Shown here piece after piece: positions 11,801 through 25,869 of a stretch of 64,000 nucleotides of DNA. The stretch covers positions 57,510,984-57,574,983 of the forward strand of contig NC_088300.1 in assembly GCF_032854445.1 (NCBI RefSeq), given 5' to 3'. Position 1 is the first letter of the stretch. Every line of letters starts with the position of its first letter. Made by a program: the position numbers and the translations under genes. This stretch comes from Liolophura sinensis. Lineage: Eukaryota > Mollusca > Polyplacophora > Chitonida > Chitonidae. The notes beneath the pieces are model-generated. The model worked only from the letters and a program-made list of their open reading frames with translations, ran no database searches and was not told the origin of the DNA.

Positions 11801-13551
11801 CAGTTTCCTGCACAGGAACCGTTCAAGGAAAGGTTTTTTGTTTACTGATTTCAGTGATAAAACTTCACAACAAAGTTTGATGTATTACGTAACATAATAC
11901 CTAATGCTTTGCCAGGACACTAAAATTGTTTCATTCACATTTCAAAATTTGACTTACGCCAAAGCTGTCTTTGTGGTATCACCTTCCATTTTCTTGGACG
12001 AGAGATTTATTTTCGTTTCTTCGCGAATTTTGCGACTGAACAGGAAGCCAATTTGTTTAACAGTTTTGTGATTTTCCATTTTTGTTAAATTCATAACTGA
12101 CAAATTGTTTATCATTCAAACTTCATATGTCGAGGTCAATAAACTCCCGAAACCAAACGGCCAAAAAGAATTGATTTCTACAAAGAAAATGGTCTTACCT
12201 GATGAACGTCCGTACAGAGACTTTTATAAGGCTGGGTGGAGTAGACGGTAGATGCCTTGCTTACAACCCTACAGAGATGAATCCCTTGGAAAACTTGAAA
12301 ATGATGGAGATTCCGGGATTCCTGGATTCCTGTAATTGTAGAGTCATCAAAATGAGATAATAATCAGACCAACAACGGCTTTATATGCTCACAGGCTCTG
12401 CGGTAGAAAACAAAGTCACTGGCTTTATTTACCTCGGGTAATAGATAGCCATAGGGCAAATTAAATATTTTAAATTTAGCCAAACAGAAGAATGATATTT
12501 TTTCTGGGTCGGTGTCAGAACCTGTTGTAATCCGGTCAGGCAGTGAGTATTTTAGCAATGTCTATCGTTATTTTGATTACTCATTCGATGAGGCCAGACA
12601 ATAGCTTCTTTGTCGCTCATTGGTTGTATCTTTTCCAATCAGGGACGCCATTAGGCCAACACTAGAAGCTAATGAGCGGGTTATAAGTGTAGCTCTTTAA
12701 TCTTCAAGATCCCCTAACAACCCCGATATATACGTTGCCCATGCAAATACATAGACAATCAAAACAGCCCTTGGTTTTTCACTAGACAAAAAATAACACG
12801 ATATCATTACGTTTCGCCTTTATATACTTGTTTCACAGGCATCAAATGTGTCAGGGAGAAAATCGGAACACCCTGGTATAGTTCTTTTGCAAACTAAAGA
12901 GAAAAAATGACGCAATAAATCAAGTATAATGTGTTTTTTGGCGATCAGAATACTATTAACTTTTCTGTTAATGTTTGTACAAAACTTCTGGGCGGGAATA
13001 TTTATAGATCTGTTTTCGGAATGTTACGGGATTGGTGCGGAACAATCTGTACGGCTAATCAAAACATTATTATAAATTGACAATGATCGTTTTTTTTTCT
13101 GAAGTTTTGACCGTTTATAATGCAGAAATGAGCATTCAAAACCTAGCAGTATCGTTGTTGCACTAAAACTGTAATTTGTTTACTAAGTGGCCTCAGTTTT
13201 CATACATTCAAGTAGGCTATAAGTAAGTAGTAAAATATGGACGCAAGCAGAGATCTAGATAAGACTAAAAATAAATAATGCACAAAAATCTACAAATAGC
13301 ACAATATCCAGAAGTATTCAAATGTGCCGTATTCTGTACATGTGGCTATCTAAACTGCTTAACTATAAAAGCGACAGAACTTATATACATCGATACTATG
13401 CCCATGCCTTAATATTCGGTTAGGAACGAAACCAATTTATCGAAGTCATTGTTACATGGAAAGATATATATATTTGATCATGACCTTTAGCTGCATTACT
13501 CTACAGTTGCATAGAATGAAATTCTGGTAAAAGTGTGGTCATGTGACCGTT

Positions 13552-13553
<2 letters not shown>

Positions 13554-13646
<93 letters not shown>
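13554..13646. repeat. (TA)n microsatellite
   Basis: About 46 uninterrupted TA/AT dinucleotides. Confidence 0.95.
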
Positions 13647-13649
<3 letters not shown>

Positions 13650-15961
13650 GTTTTTGTTAGTGTTGCCGAAGTTACAAAACTAGAGACACGAACATACTAT
13701 ACAATTATAAGGTCCAAGATCGCATAGAAAACAGATGAACATGTACCTGGCGAGATCTACATTTGTGTGTTTGAAAAACGATTGCACATTACTTACTGGT
13801 GATTTAAGACGAAACAACCAATATGGCAATTATCAGCACGTTGAACACATAACCAGGTTCATTCACATATAAAATGAAATTGAAAAGCTGCAACGTACCT
13901 GGCTTGCAGTGACTTGTTAACCGAAGCAGTTTGGAAGTTAACTGAAGATGAAAATCAATCAAGCTTATTGATATAAGCGAAGGATATTAATGAAGTTCCA
14001 GTGGTCAACCAATCAAATTTATGCTAATTCGGGAAGAGCCTTAATTCAATGGATCGCCAAAACGAGGCGGCCTTCTGGACGTGCAGACTGAAAAAATAAT
14101 AGGATAACAGAAACGTGATTATGTCAAAATGTGGACAAGAACGTAAGTGTAATTTATCTGACAAAATGTCACCTTATAGTGTCACAGGTGTGTGTTTATA
14201 AGTGTTTGATGTTCATAATAAATCATGCGTGCATAGTATGGGTATAATTAGGAATGGCAATTACTTTGTCAATAAAACAGATGATGTTTTTTTTGTACAT
14301 TAGTCTGGACAAAGATCGAGAAAATGACGATATCTGAGGGCAAAATACATACATCGTATGCAGTTTAATAATAGATGTACAATGATATTTATACCAGTTT
14401 TAATGCTCAAACTCCATTATGAAGCCCTGTTAGACATGAGAGTGCTCAGGTTACAGAAATCGGAACGTTTAATTAAATCATTTTTCAGACAAAGCATTTT
14501 TCATACCTTTTCTTTCCGTTTTTGTTTTTGTATTTTTTAAATCGGTTCTGTATATTTGACTGAAAGCATTAATTATACCAGGTGGCTATGTTGCCACAAT
14601 TTACAGTGTTCCATGTATAACACAGCAAAAGAGGATCTTCCACATGCATATATGCAAATTGCGCTAGGACCGCGAATACTGTTTATGTCATGCGGTGTTA
14701 AATTTACCCCAGTTTTCGCACTACTCAATGCAGTTTACATACACTGCCCATGGCGCGTGACAGTTACATTGTTATTATGCTGTGTGTCAGACATATGAAA
14801 TAATGTGTATCGTTTATGCCCCATGGCTAATCCCGTCGTTCTGAAATGGGTAATGGGTTCTGGGATGTGCGGACTTGCCGTCATCACCCCCACCCCACCC
14901 CCCACCCAACCCTTCCCACGCAGCCGGAGTTATGCTCAAGACACCCCCTGCATACAGTACCTCTTCGTGCAAAACAATAAAAAGCAAAAAAAGTCTGCAT
15001 GAGTAAAACTTAATAATGTGTGTGGATAAGGTTCTTGATAGGGGTGTAGAGGGAGCGGGGGGTGTAAGGGGTGACAGGGGTTGACGGGGGGTGTACAGGT
15101 GACGCAGGGGAGGAGGTGTAGAGGAAGTGTCCTGAACCTTAGCAGGACGTTGTTGTCCTGACCGGGCGAGTTGAGACAGTTCTTGACGATCACCAGGAGG
15201 AAACCGAACCTGAAAACACATGCGACTTGGACACATCTTTATCTGCTGGCTGTATAACGGGGAGCAGCTGTTTCATGATACGACTCCTTGACGTTTTCAT
15301 TCTTATTGTTACAACACAGCTCTCGTCTACATTGACGGGCAGATCCCAGCATTTCCCCCTGTAGGAATTTGTGTGCTAAACATGCTTTCGTCCGCTTCTT
15401 GTATTATTTGTTGTGTACATGGCCATAAACGAGGACGACGAACGATACACAATAAATTACAAAACACTGGGCAATTTCACGGAGTAATGGTCACCTCAAG
15501 CATGCATTTACGTTTTAAACTGCTTCAGTCTGCATAAACATTTATTCATAAAGTCCACAAATGTGCGAAATATTTGTGTAAAATAATTTCGTACATATGT
15601 GAATCAAAATTTTCAGAGTAAAAGCATTTCTTCACATATCACGCTGTTAGATCGAAGTTGCTTTGGCCTATATTTTCCTTCATACATACATGTATATGCA
15701 CACAACAATGAATATTTAAATATATGTACCGAAATAAGTGTCCATATGCACATGTACTTTAGACATATGGATCTCTAATTGTGAATAAATGTAAAAATGC
15801 TTATTTGAAATGACAAGTGCTTAAAGTTTGACAATCAATGCAAACCAAAATAGTATAATTAGGCTCTATACGTATTTCGAACATATGTAGTTTTGATTTT
15901 CAAAGAATGAATAATATGTTGATCCGCAAAGTGAAACTTAAAGCTAGCCCTAGTTTTTATT

Positions 15962-16014
15962 TTGATTATTTATTTGTTCATTTGATTGGTGTTCTACACC
16001 GTACGTAAGAATAT
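15962..16014 (-). mobile_element. SINE tail fragment
   Basis: TTTATTTGTTCATTTGATTG followed by GTGTTCTACACCGTACGTAA matches the reverse complement of the SINE 3' end only. Confidence 0.6.
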
Positions 16015-16650
16015 TACCTTGTTTTCGTGAAAACGACTTCAAATACGATTGCTTCAGGCAGTGAAGTGTCAACTAAATTGGACACAAACATCCTGAATCG
16101 CGGTACATCTGAAAGGCATTGTAAAGAAACAGGAAATATAAATAAAACCCTTTCGAAGTATTGGTGAGCTTATTGCGACAGATTCACAATATTCAGTAAA
16201 GACTTTGACAACGATAATGTTTGTATGTATAAGAAAAATACGTCAAATGAAAATATAATGTAAGCTTTGATTACATACAGTAGCCACTAGGATCTTCCAG
16301 ATTATACGATAACTTTGGTATAAAACTGTTTGGATAGCATTTTTCAATTTACAATCAACGTAAAACTTTGCCAGTCGCCTGTGATATATCACAAGTTTAA
16401 ACTTTTCAGTTCAAACAGGTAAATCCCTGTGCTCCACCCACCCCACCTTTCCCCTTGAAAAGTTTGGATGTTGCTGAACCGGGCTGACAGACGATATCCC
16501 GCCGGCGGCATCACAACATAATCAATCAACCAAAGCTATTAATACCTGTGTTTGGGACTGGGTTAACCAACACACTAAAGCGTCACAAGGATACATTTGT
16601 CTTCAACTTTATAGACTGATCAACTAAGTGTTTTTTAGTGTACTATGGGA

Positions 16651-16835
16651 CTAAACTACGTGAAGACGATGTCCATGTGATGGACCGGGTGATGTTATAT
16701 ATCGTCGGCTGAAGTCTTGTTGATCCACGTGCCCATCAACGTGACCATTCACGCTGTAGGCCTTAAACAGGTCCGAACTACTTTCCAACAGCTCTTTGGG
16801 CATGGCGAGTTTTCGCGTCGTCTTTTGCCGTGTAG
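16651..16835 (-). CDS. Candidate 3'-terminal coding exon, unidentified
   Basis: The minus strand has an acceptor-like GATAACAG preceded at a distance by a poly-T tract. An open frame with protein-like composition follows: charged and polar, with KELLESSSDLFKAYSVNG, a doubled GHVD (HVDGHVD), SRRYITSPGPSHGHR, and a TAG stop at 16653-16651. An ATG at 16803 would give a 50-residue peptide; otherwise it is the C-terminal tail of a longer protein whose other exons I could not find. I do not recognise the family. Chance is a real alternative at this length. Confidence 0.3.
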
Positions 16836-18189
16836 CTGTTATCTTGAATCGAACACCGCAAAATAAAAAAAAAATCGATAAAATATATAATACAATAGTC
16901 CTTTATTCTTCAGTACACTTATTTATATACATGTAATTTATTGCTAGTGTATAGCGTCATAAAGACCCGGTTTGTAAAAACTTGATGTACTTTGCCTATA
17001 TCATTCACACTATTATAATCCAGGGTTTTCATTAGTGTATATATGTTACTATTCATTACTTGAGCAACATTTCTTTTCCAGAAGGCTGGTGAGGAGGGTT
17101 GCTAATAATAATTTCACCACATAACTTCAAGCAATTCTACAAGGTGAAGAAAACATAAAAATTACAAAAAGTTCAAATGAAAAAGTGCGAAAAGTTAGTT
17201 GTAAATGTGGACTTCACTTTTTTTCAAGTTTTCTTTAAAAAGACACATGAAAATAATTTTTGTATGGTTGGACCACCTCTTTGTATACATAGTCTTCATG
17301 TAATAGTGTTATAAATGAGTATGTAACACATAATAAAATAAATACATTTACACTAGAATTTGGTCTTTTCAGCTAACAAATGTGTTCCTCTGGGATTTAC
17401 ATTCAAAGAAATTTGTTAGACATACATTACATCCTCATTTAGAACATAATTATGCATGGATGACATACACAAAGAGTAGCCTCCGTGCCCTAGATATTAG
17501 CACACCAGCGCAAGGCATTGACCCACGTGCCTCTCACCAATGCGGTACATGTGTAGATGAACAAATAACCACAACGAATCATACTTGTTTTATGCCAGTC
17601 TTCTCCTAAAGATGCCTTCATAAGAGCGTTTCGTAATCAGTGATACATGGCCGTAACAGTCTTGCGATTATCGACTTGGTACGCCCTTTACGGACTACGA
17701 ATGGTATACGAATGTCGGACATGGCGCTTCTATTCCATACACCATCCGTGTGACATGAATGGTGTCATTAGCGAGTAGGACGCCATTATCCCCATAATTA
17801 CTGTACAAATGTAGACCTATGCCTTAATTAGCCCATTCATACCAGATAATCGGGGGAATGGAGACGAATAACCGGCTAAACAAATTTAGAACTGACCACT
17901 AGTCATATAGTCAACTATAGACAACTGTCCATTGAAAACAGGGGGCATTATCTTCAGGGATTTTTTTTTGGCTGGAACGTTAAGTGCACACATGTTCACT
18001 TTCATAGCCGGCTTTGATAAGTACTGTTATTTTTAGCTGTTATATATTATCATTATGACTTAAGTGTAGATTTTCTTCTTGTACACAGCACAGTGTTACA
18101 CCAACACGACTTATACCACTTTTTTAAAATTTTGATTCCCCTTTTGTTTTATTTTTTGGCCTGTACAGGCTTCAGCAACAGTTTTTCTG

Positions 18190-18955
18190 CACACTCCCAT
18201 ACTCCTCACAGTGCAGGTTTTAACGACTACATTTTTTCTGCACGCTTCCACACTCATCACAGTGCAGGTTTTAACGACTGTAAATTTTTCGCACACTTCC
18301 GTACTCCTCACAGTGCAGGTTTTAACGACTACAGTTTTTCTGCACGCTTCCATACTCCTCACTCTGCAGGCTTTAACGACTGTAATTTTCAGTACACTTC
18401 CATACTCCTCAAACTGCAGGTTTTAACGACTTTAATTTTCAGCACACTTCCATACTCCTCACAGTGCAGGTTTTAAGGACTAATTTTCAGCACATTTCCA
18501 TACTTCTCACAGTGCAGGTTTTAACGACTAACTTTCAGCACAATTCCATACTCCTCACAGTGCAGGTTTTAACGACTACAGTTTTTTCTGCACGCTTCCA
18601 TTCTCATCACAGTGAAGGTTTTAACGACTGTAAATTTTTCGAACACTTCCGTACCCTTCACAATGCAGGTTTTAACGACTACAGTTTTTCTGCACGCTTC
18701 CATAGTCCTCACAGTGCAGGTTTTAACGACTAATTTTCAGCACACTTCCATACTCCACACAGTGCAGGTTTTAAGGACTAATTTTAAGCACACTTCCATA
18801 CTCCTCACATTGCAGATTATAACGACTAATTTTCAGCACACTTCCATACTCCTCACGGTGCAGGTTTTAACGACTAATTTTCAGCACACTTCCATACTCC
18901 TCACATTGCAGGTTATAACGACTAATTTTCAGCACACTTCCATAATCCTCAAAGG
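18190..18955. repeat. Minisatellite, about 50-bp unit, about 16 copies
   Basis: The unit core is CTCACAGTGCAGGTTTTAAC followed by GACTA and a T-rich spacer ending in CACACTTCCATA. Units vary from about 48 to 57 bp. A distinctive run of three variant units (CTACATTTTTTCTGCACGCT, then CTGTAAATTTTTCGCACACT, then CTACAGTTTTTCTGCACG) starting near 18214 recurs near 18558, seven units later. This indicates a higher-order duplication. Confidence 0.9.
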
Positions 18956-19419
18956 GGGAAATGGAGTGGCGTCCACATAATTCATGATCTCTATACTTGT
19001 TTATCTTTTTTCTACCGAAAAAGACACTTTCGATGAAGGTAGGATTATGTTTAAAAAATAAATATAAAAGCAGTATAAAAACTCTGATATACATCGTGTG
19101 TTTGGCATTTAGTCATGGAAAACATAGGCTCATATATCATATATATAAAACATTCTTAATGATCTTTTTGTATATATACACAGACGTTTTACATGATTGT
19201 GAAGAGCACAATGAGCCGTATTTACACTATATATTCATTGCCAAATGATCATTTCGTGATTAGCGAGGACAAACAGATATAAAAGTCGCTCTGTCTGTGT
19301 GTCGGACAATGGTATTTACCTTTTGCACGATAGTGCAGGCGTCGCGAATTTACGCTTGTTGTTACGTATGGCAGAAGAATCTCCAGTTATAGTAATGTAT
19401 AATCATGCAAGATTATCAA

Positions 19420-19560
19420 TATTTCGCCAACATGGGCATGTATGTCTAGCCAACACGGACATGCAATGTCTCACTAACACGACCTATGTCCAACCAACAC
19501 GGCACATGTCTCAATAAAACGGACATGCAATGTCTCACCAGACACGACGAATGTCTCACA
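19420..19560. repeat. Degenerate short tandem repeat
   Basis: Loose repeats of a roughly 20-28-bp motif such as CCAACACGGACATGCAATGT followed by CTCAC. GGACATGCAATGTCTCAC occurs twice (near 19457 and 19520). Confidence 0.6.
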
Positions 19561-21924
19561 AGCGTCACGTGACGGGCCAGATTGAACCCGAGGCGAGGAG
19601 GACACGGTTTTAGTACTGAGACAACGCGCGTACATTTTGAACTCGTTATATGCATTTTTATAAGTTTTATTATAGTCCGACAAGAGTCGGATTGGAACAC
19701 GAAACCTCATTGGCCCTACAGCAAGTCAGCGCTTTAACCATACCAGCTTTTCATTTTTCAAGATTCGTTGACATTGCAAGAGCAGTAGGATTCAGTCGAA
19801 CTTTTATTATCTTATACCTGACCGTTCCACTAAATCAGTTTTCATTCCAGACATTATATTCGTGGCTATGCTTCTTTGTGTAAGTTTAGATTCAAATGAG
19901 CACAATAGTCTGAGGGCATTGTACAGTCCTACAAAGTAAAAACTTGTGCAACATTGAGTATATATTTTGTTAATTGTGAGGACATGTCTTGTAAGCAATG
20001 ACACGTAAACGTAAAAGCACTTAATTGCAGCCGAATATAACTGGACAGACCTATATTTATTGTTTCAGCCACAAAAAGTCGTGCCTGTAAATAGACAGAG
20101 GACAGTTGACGTACCGAGGTTAAGAAGGCGTCAGTTGGCAGAAGGACAAGAGTGCTCAACTCGACTGCACTACATAAACGGTTCTCAGTCGGCATGTAGC
20201 TTAAGATGACTTGCCACCGTGTTAACCAGTCGTCACAGTTCTTTTTGGACACCTCAAAGATGACACGAATAGTTCGGATTCCACGACCCATGAAGAGGTG
20301 TCACATAGCGAGCAAGTTGCTCGAAATCATTTGCCGGGGTTGTACCTGAGAATGTATTAATAGCTTGACAGTAGGTCTACGGCAGCCACAACACAAATCA
20401 CCCTCTATATATGTACAGCTATTAATTGATCAAAGGTATATCAGTTGTTTGCCACTGCAGGCAAATAGTACCGCAGGCTATGTGACTCAGTAAATGCAAA
20501 TTAAGTAACGAAGTAACGTCTGAATCAAGTCGTACACATTGAATCCATTGTGGAATAGACAGACGACGGGCTGCACCGCGACATGTTTGCCTAAATTCAC
20601 GAAAACAATGGCGTGCCATATATTGAAGTATTCTCATGCATGTTGCCTTTGTTGTAAATTGTGATTCCATATAAGGTAATTATAATGACGCAACAAAACT
20701 TGCATGAACAATGGATACGTCTATTCTAAATGCAACTTGAATGGTAATTGAGGAAGTTTGATTGAAATACACGTTCTTATCCAATAAGCGTAGTTGCATT
20801 CCCCAAATCCCTTTTGCAACTAGAGAACAAAGACTTAAAGGTCGTGTCCTCACAAATACGCGGAAAGAAAGTTGCCCGTGGCGTCATTGGTGAAATGAAT
20901 AAGAAAGGCTGAAACTGGAGAACAAATGCTTAAAGGTTACCACAAACGTCATGAATCTAGTCAAAGATATAATGGCGGAGTGTCGGCAAGACGAACACCT
21001 GACGTACAAGCGCCGTTCATTACGGTCAAAAATCCGACGTCCTCAGCTCCGAAATAACATGTTATTGGTAATGACGACAACAGTTTTGTGTACATCGTAC
21101 AACAGAACGTGACTTAGAAAAAGCATTTAAACATGCAGTATACGTGTCTCACACCTGTGTTGGTGAAACCAGTAAGTCATCCGTTTAGGTATGTAGCCTA
21201 CACTAAACTCTATTGTAGTTGAATACTGTTCAAAGGTCAAAGCTATAACTTAGTGAACTGGCGATGAGATGAATAGTTCCCTTATGTCCGAAGGTTTATT
21301 TCTTGAGGTTCGAATCTAACTCTACAAGCTTTGGCTGTGGCTCTTATACTCCATGCGAAAGCCGGTGGTTTACTACTGGCACTCCGATTTTCTCTAGCCA
21401 TAAAGTTTAACGAGTAAGGTGTTAAACCACACTCACATAAATAAATACATCAAAGTGTTTTCTTAGTTCTGAAAATAAGTCTATAAATGTTACAAATGAT
21501 TGTGAATCTATGATTATGGCTTAACGTCACGTAGCATCACCCTTTTCGTGGCGAGAATATGTTTTAACCAGGAAGCAGTGAATTATGGAAGCTGAATACG
21601 GCCTTGATCGTACTATCGTGTCGTCGATTCGTACCATCGTGCCATCGCTTCGCATCATTGTACCATCGCCGAGCGATGGAACGATGGTACGATGGTATGA
21701 TGATGGCCTCATCCGGCTACCATATTGAATGGCATTCGATGCGATGATGAAAACATCCACAATTAAACAGAACAGACGCATGTTTAAAATCAAACATCAG
21801 TTAAATTTCGAACCCCAACTCGACTCCGAAATATTCTTGAATCTAAACGTCCGATATCTATATATTACTCGTAAACCATTACATAAAGGATCCAAAACGC
21901 AAGTTCCAAAAGAATATTTTATCT

Positions 21925-22075
21925 GTTTCTTTGATTGGTGTTTCACGTTGTACTCAACAATAATTCATTTATACTGTATACGATGGCGGTCAGCATTATG
22001 ATGGATGGGAGGGGGGGGGGGGGGGACCGAACAGAGCACGCGGGGGAAACGCACGACCATCCGAAGGTTGTCCAA
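21925..22075 (-). mobile_element. SINE, 3' part, with G-run expansion
   Basis: It runs in reverse orientation: TTTGATTGGTGTTTCACGTT, CAATAATTCATTTATAC, CAGCATTATGATGG, then a run of 15 G (22011-22025) where other copies read TGGGAGGAAA. It ends CACGACCATCCGAAGGTTG. The head is missing. Confidence 0.75.
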
Positions 22076-23460
22076 AAGAATATGTAAGAAATCACGTGCA
22101 AATGAAACAGTTATACGTTTCAATGATGCATGGAGGACAGTCGATATACTAGGTATAACATCCAGTTCAAATTTTCAAACTCATGGCCCGTGCGATAAAA
22201 TCCCTGTCTAAACAAGTATGGCATCTCAGTCGCGTCATAGGTCTATAGTCCTACGATGTGAAGCACCAAGCAAATGAATGATTATATAATTAAATGACTA
22301 TATATATTGCGTACCTATTATGCATCTGCTTAGTGTATGAAAGTAATCGTGACGTAAATTCGGTGGATATACATGTTCAGGTAATTTCATCGACAATAAG
22401 CAAAAAACTTGTAAACTCAGTGCAGTCTGCTTGAGCATAAATAGATTTGCATAATGATGGATAAAGCAATTTCATTTTAATCAAGAGAATGATGTCTACT
22501 TCTTGATCTCCTGAACACAAGTTAAACACTTGGAGGCGTACATACCGGTCTTGAATTTAATGAGGCAAATAATTTCTTGAGGGTCTATAAGTTGGTTTCC
22601 CCCCGGCTATATGCCAACGTACCAGATACAACTGCCATTGATAAAAACGACACACTGGTCGTTCAGTGCAATCAAAGAGGAAACTATGTAACAAAAATTC
22701 TGTCCTGGTTATTTTGGTTCGTTTATCTTTAAAAAAAGTACAATGTGCCATTTTTGTCATCTGAAGAACTTGCTCGATTTTTACATCTGTACATGCATTG
22801 GTCGATGACCAATAAAAAGATGTTAATTCTTCATATTTATATCTATATATATATAGCCTGATTCTCACTGACGTCTGAATCGTTGATGGAGATGTCAAAC
22901 TAGTGCAATCCAGTTAGCTAGCTCTTTAGTATTAGTATAAAGCGCATTGTGTAAATGACCGGGCGACGGAAAAGGCCTGTCAAAAGATCTTGACAAACTG
23001 TCTACAAGGGCTGGTAATATATAGAAAGTAACCATGACAAAGTAATTATAGACACAGCGTACGATACCCTTTCACTTCGAAGCGTAATTTGTTTTCAATA
23101 TATAGTAGATGTACAATTTAATAAGATGAACGGGGAAATATCTGTGAAAAGGAGTGATGCATAACAGAACCATTGTTTTGGGATTGGGGAGAGGGGAGGG
23201 TTGGTCGTGGGTCATTTGGTAGTTTTGTCATATATATATATATAGGTATAAATGTGTACCAAGCAGTTTTCCTGGTTTGGTTGGTAATATTCACAATGCT
23301 AATAGTGGTCCTGAAAGTGTGGGGTTTTATATGACTAATCTGAAACAGTTCAGTTATGATTACCATTCATTTATATTCAAGACCCGTGATCCGTAATTAC
23401 GACTATTTGCACATTTCAATTGAGCCTTCACAAACTGAAAAAAAAAAAACAAAAAAAAAA

Positions 23461-24070
23461 AGAAAGCTATTTCTTAGTCTAACCTGAATGAAAGGTATTT
23501 TTTTCTTAGTCTATCTCAATTGAAAGCTATATTTTCTTGGTCTATCCTAATTGAAAGCTATTTTTTTTAGTCTAACATAATTGAAAGCTATTTTTTTCGT
23601 AGTCTAACCTAACTGAAAGCTATTTTTTCTTGGTCTATCCTAAATGAAAGCTATTTTTTCTTAGTCTAACATAATTGAAAGCTATTTTTTTTAGTCTAAC
23701 CTGATTGAAATCTATTTTTTTCCTGGTCTAACAAAATTGAAAGCTATTTTTTCCTGGTCTATCCTAATTGAAAGCTATTTTTCTTTGTCTAACATAATTG
23801 AAAGCTATTTTTTTCTTAGTCTAACCTAACTGAAAGCTATTTTTTCTTGGTCTATCCTAATTGAAAGCTATTTTTTCTTAGTCTAACATAATTGAAAGCT
23901 ATTTTTTTTCTTAGTCTAACCTGATTGAAATCTATTTTTTTCTTAGTCTAACAAAATTGAAGGTTATTTTTTCTTAGTCTAACCTGATTGAAAGCTTTTT
24001 TTTCTTAGTCTAACCTGATTGAAAGCTATTTTTTTCTTAGTCTAACCTGACTGAAAGCTATTTTTTCCTA
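23461..24070. repeat. Minisatellite, about 31-bp unit, 20 copies
   Basis: The unit is ATTGAAAGCTATTTTTTC followed by TTAGTCTAACCTA, with TTGGTCTATCC and AACATAA variants. I counted 20 copies. The order of variants repeats with a period of seven units (about 217 bp): the CTAACTGAAAG unit near 23600 recurs near 23817 with the same neighbours. Confidence 0.92.
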
Positions 24071-25254
24071 TGTTCAGCTTTTTGCTATGTAAAATTAAAA
24101 GTTATAAGTTACAACCTGCAACAAAAATCGTATTTCATCATTTTGTGATATTTTGGCATGTTGTTGTGCATACTATACATACGTAGGTAACCCTGCAAGA
24201 TATGCTCAGTCATACAGCGCCAGAGACGAATGTCCATTGTCCAATAGGCCGCAAGTTCGATTTCGTCTTTCGCTGTCTCAGTGGCAACTTTTCTTCGTAA
24301 TGTTTAGTCCTTCTCATGAGGAGCTTCTTCTCATATCCTACACACACGTAGCCTAGCTCCACCGTGCATATGTTTGATCATCTCGTTTTGTAAGTGAACT
24401 ATTATATTCTTGTTTGTGACGCAAACAATAATTATTTTTAAACAAATTTACTCACTCAAAGACATACAGCCTACTTTATCATATAATTGGTTTTTATTCC
24501 GACGGAATATTATACCATGTTTTCGTGTAACGTCACGATTAGATCCGATCTACAATTCTGGGATGTTGCATTTTTGCCACTGACACAGGAAATCAAGGAA
24601 TTACCGGAAAAAACATACTTTCAAGAAGAGTATCTATCCATTCACCCATCCATGCATCGTGAACCAATTCAGTTTGTGTCTGATCATCCATGTAGTTGGT
24701 TTGCCCTAGGATATGTGTCCACTATAATATTGACCATGCTGAAAATGAGATAATGGGCGTGCTATAGAAGTGATCGATTCAATATGTTACATATTCTGTG
24801 ACATTTAATGGTTGTGTCTGCCCTTCACATTTCATATGCATCGTATACATACTGCACGCATACCGTCTTATTAGGTATATAGGACGTCGTACTCGTTGAT
24901 ACCACGGGCTCATGTCAAATGAGACTGCGCGACCGAATCCAGCTCTCGTTGCATTTTTAAGGTTTAGATTGTGTCTAATGATTTGTCAAGTACTTGGTAA
25001 GATAGGCTAGTTTTCTTCAACCACTTTGATGCCCATTCTTGAAAGGTAATGCTCGGAAAGAGGAGCATCGTTATTCCCCGGCGTCCCCTCAAGTGGTACT
25101 ACGAAGTATACGTGTTACTCGAAGTTTGTTGGGAATTTTCTTGAGTTCCACCAATGGGACACACATTTGTAAATTTTGGAAATTTGTCAGTTACTTGCCA
25201 ATGGGCCTTGAAATACTCCGTCCCTTTTTACATGGTTTTCTCCATCCATGCTAT

Positions 25255-25375
25255 TGACCGCCGTTGCGTAGAATTCTTGAGTACGGCGTTCAACCCTAAT
25301 CGAATCTAAATATAAATCAAATTCAAATGAAATGTTGATACAGACTAAACACCAATCAGATAAATAAATAAATAT
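25255..25375 (+). mobile_element. Decayed SINE tail
   Basis: It shows CCGCCGTTGCGTAGAATTCT, GAGTACGGCGTTCAACCCTA and, after an intervening AT-rich stretch, AAACACCAATCAGATAAATA. The pieces match the SINE 3' end but are interrupted and diverged. Confidence 0.5.
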
Positions 25376-25869
25376 GTAAAACTATGATATTATAAACAAA
25401 CCACATCATACTTATGGCATAGCACATATTTTCGTACATGCATGCAGATGCCAAGCTGTCTGTACATACATAACTTAATCAGACTTTACTAGGCCGTGGC
25501 CTCGAGGGCATTTTATGTAATCCAAAGAAAGCGTTTCTTTGTCTTAAAAAAATAACGTAACTGCAGAGTTCACTGTTGCTTTGCGACGTAAATTAAATCG
25601 TGAATACAAAAATAGAAGAATTGTTTTTCGGGGGACTTGAGTATGTTTATTTGAATATATCGTCTTGATTGGGATTTTCTAGGAGTCACCGTGACTTGGA
25701 CACGCACATAACAAACATATTATAATAAGTGCATAAAAACCATACCACTATATTTTTTGGGTGGCTGTTGAGTTTATAATGTAACAACAAAAACTGCACC
25801 TGTGTGAAATATATATGCACTTGCTTTTGATGGTTCAAAATAGGTGTATTTGTAAGTAGGAGAGCGGGC

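Larger units (their letters stand above)
8889..16650. other. Intergenic / possible upstream non-coding region of the SLC26 gene
   Basis: No coding exon was recognised. Several minus-strand donor-like sites could end 5' untranslated exons of the SLC26 gene, for example CATCAG|GTAAGA near 12197 and GCCAG|GTACGT near 13900. None is supported by more than its consensus. The region also holds C-rich tracts (11440-11470, 14885-14910), a (TA)n tract and a SINE tail near 15960. CpG frequency is ordinary. Confidence 0.45.

Noticed and set aside
13533-13727. Open frames of alternating I and Y across (TA)n tracts (also at 1913-2167, 26820-27074 and 27383-27846)
   Set aside because: Pure microsatellite translation.
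14814-15236. 140-codon proline/glycine-rich minus-strand frame
   Set aside because: It follows C/G-rich low-complexity DNA, with no domain and no conserved motif.
18190-18955. CRISPR-like array
   Set aside because: The unit is repeated throughout with no unique spacers, and the sequence is eukaryotic.
18093-18980. Protein-coding repeats (QVLTTNFQHTSILLT-type) over the 50-bp array
   Set aside because: The unit length is not constant modulo 3 and frames change between units; it is a non-coding minisatellite.
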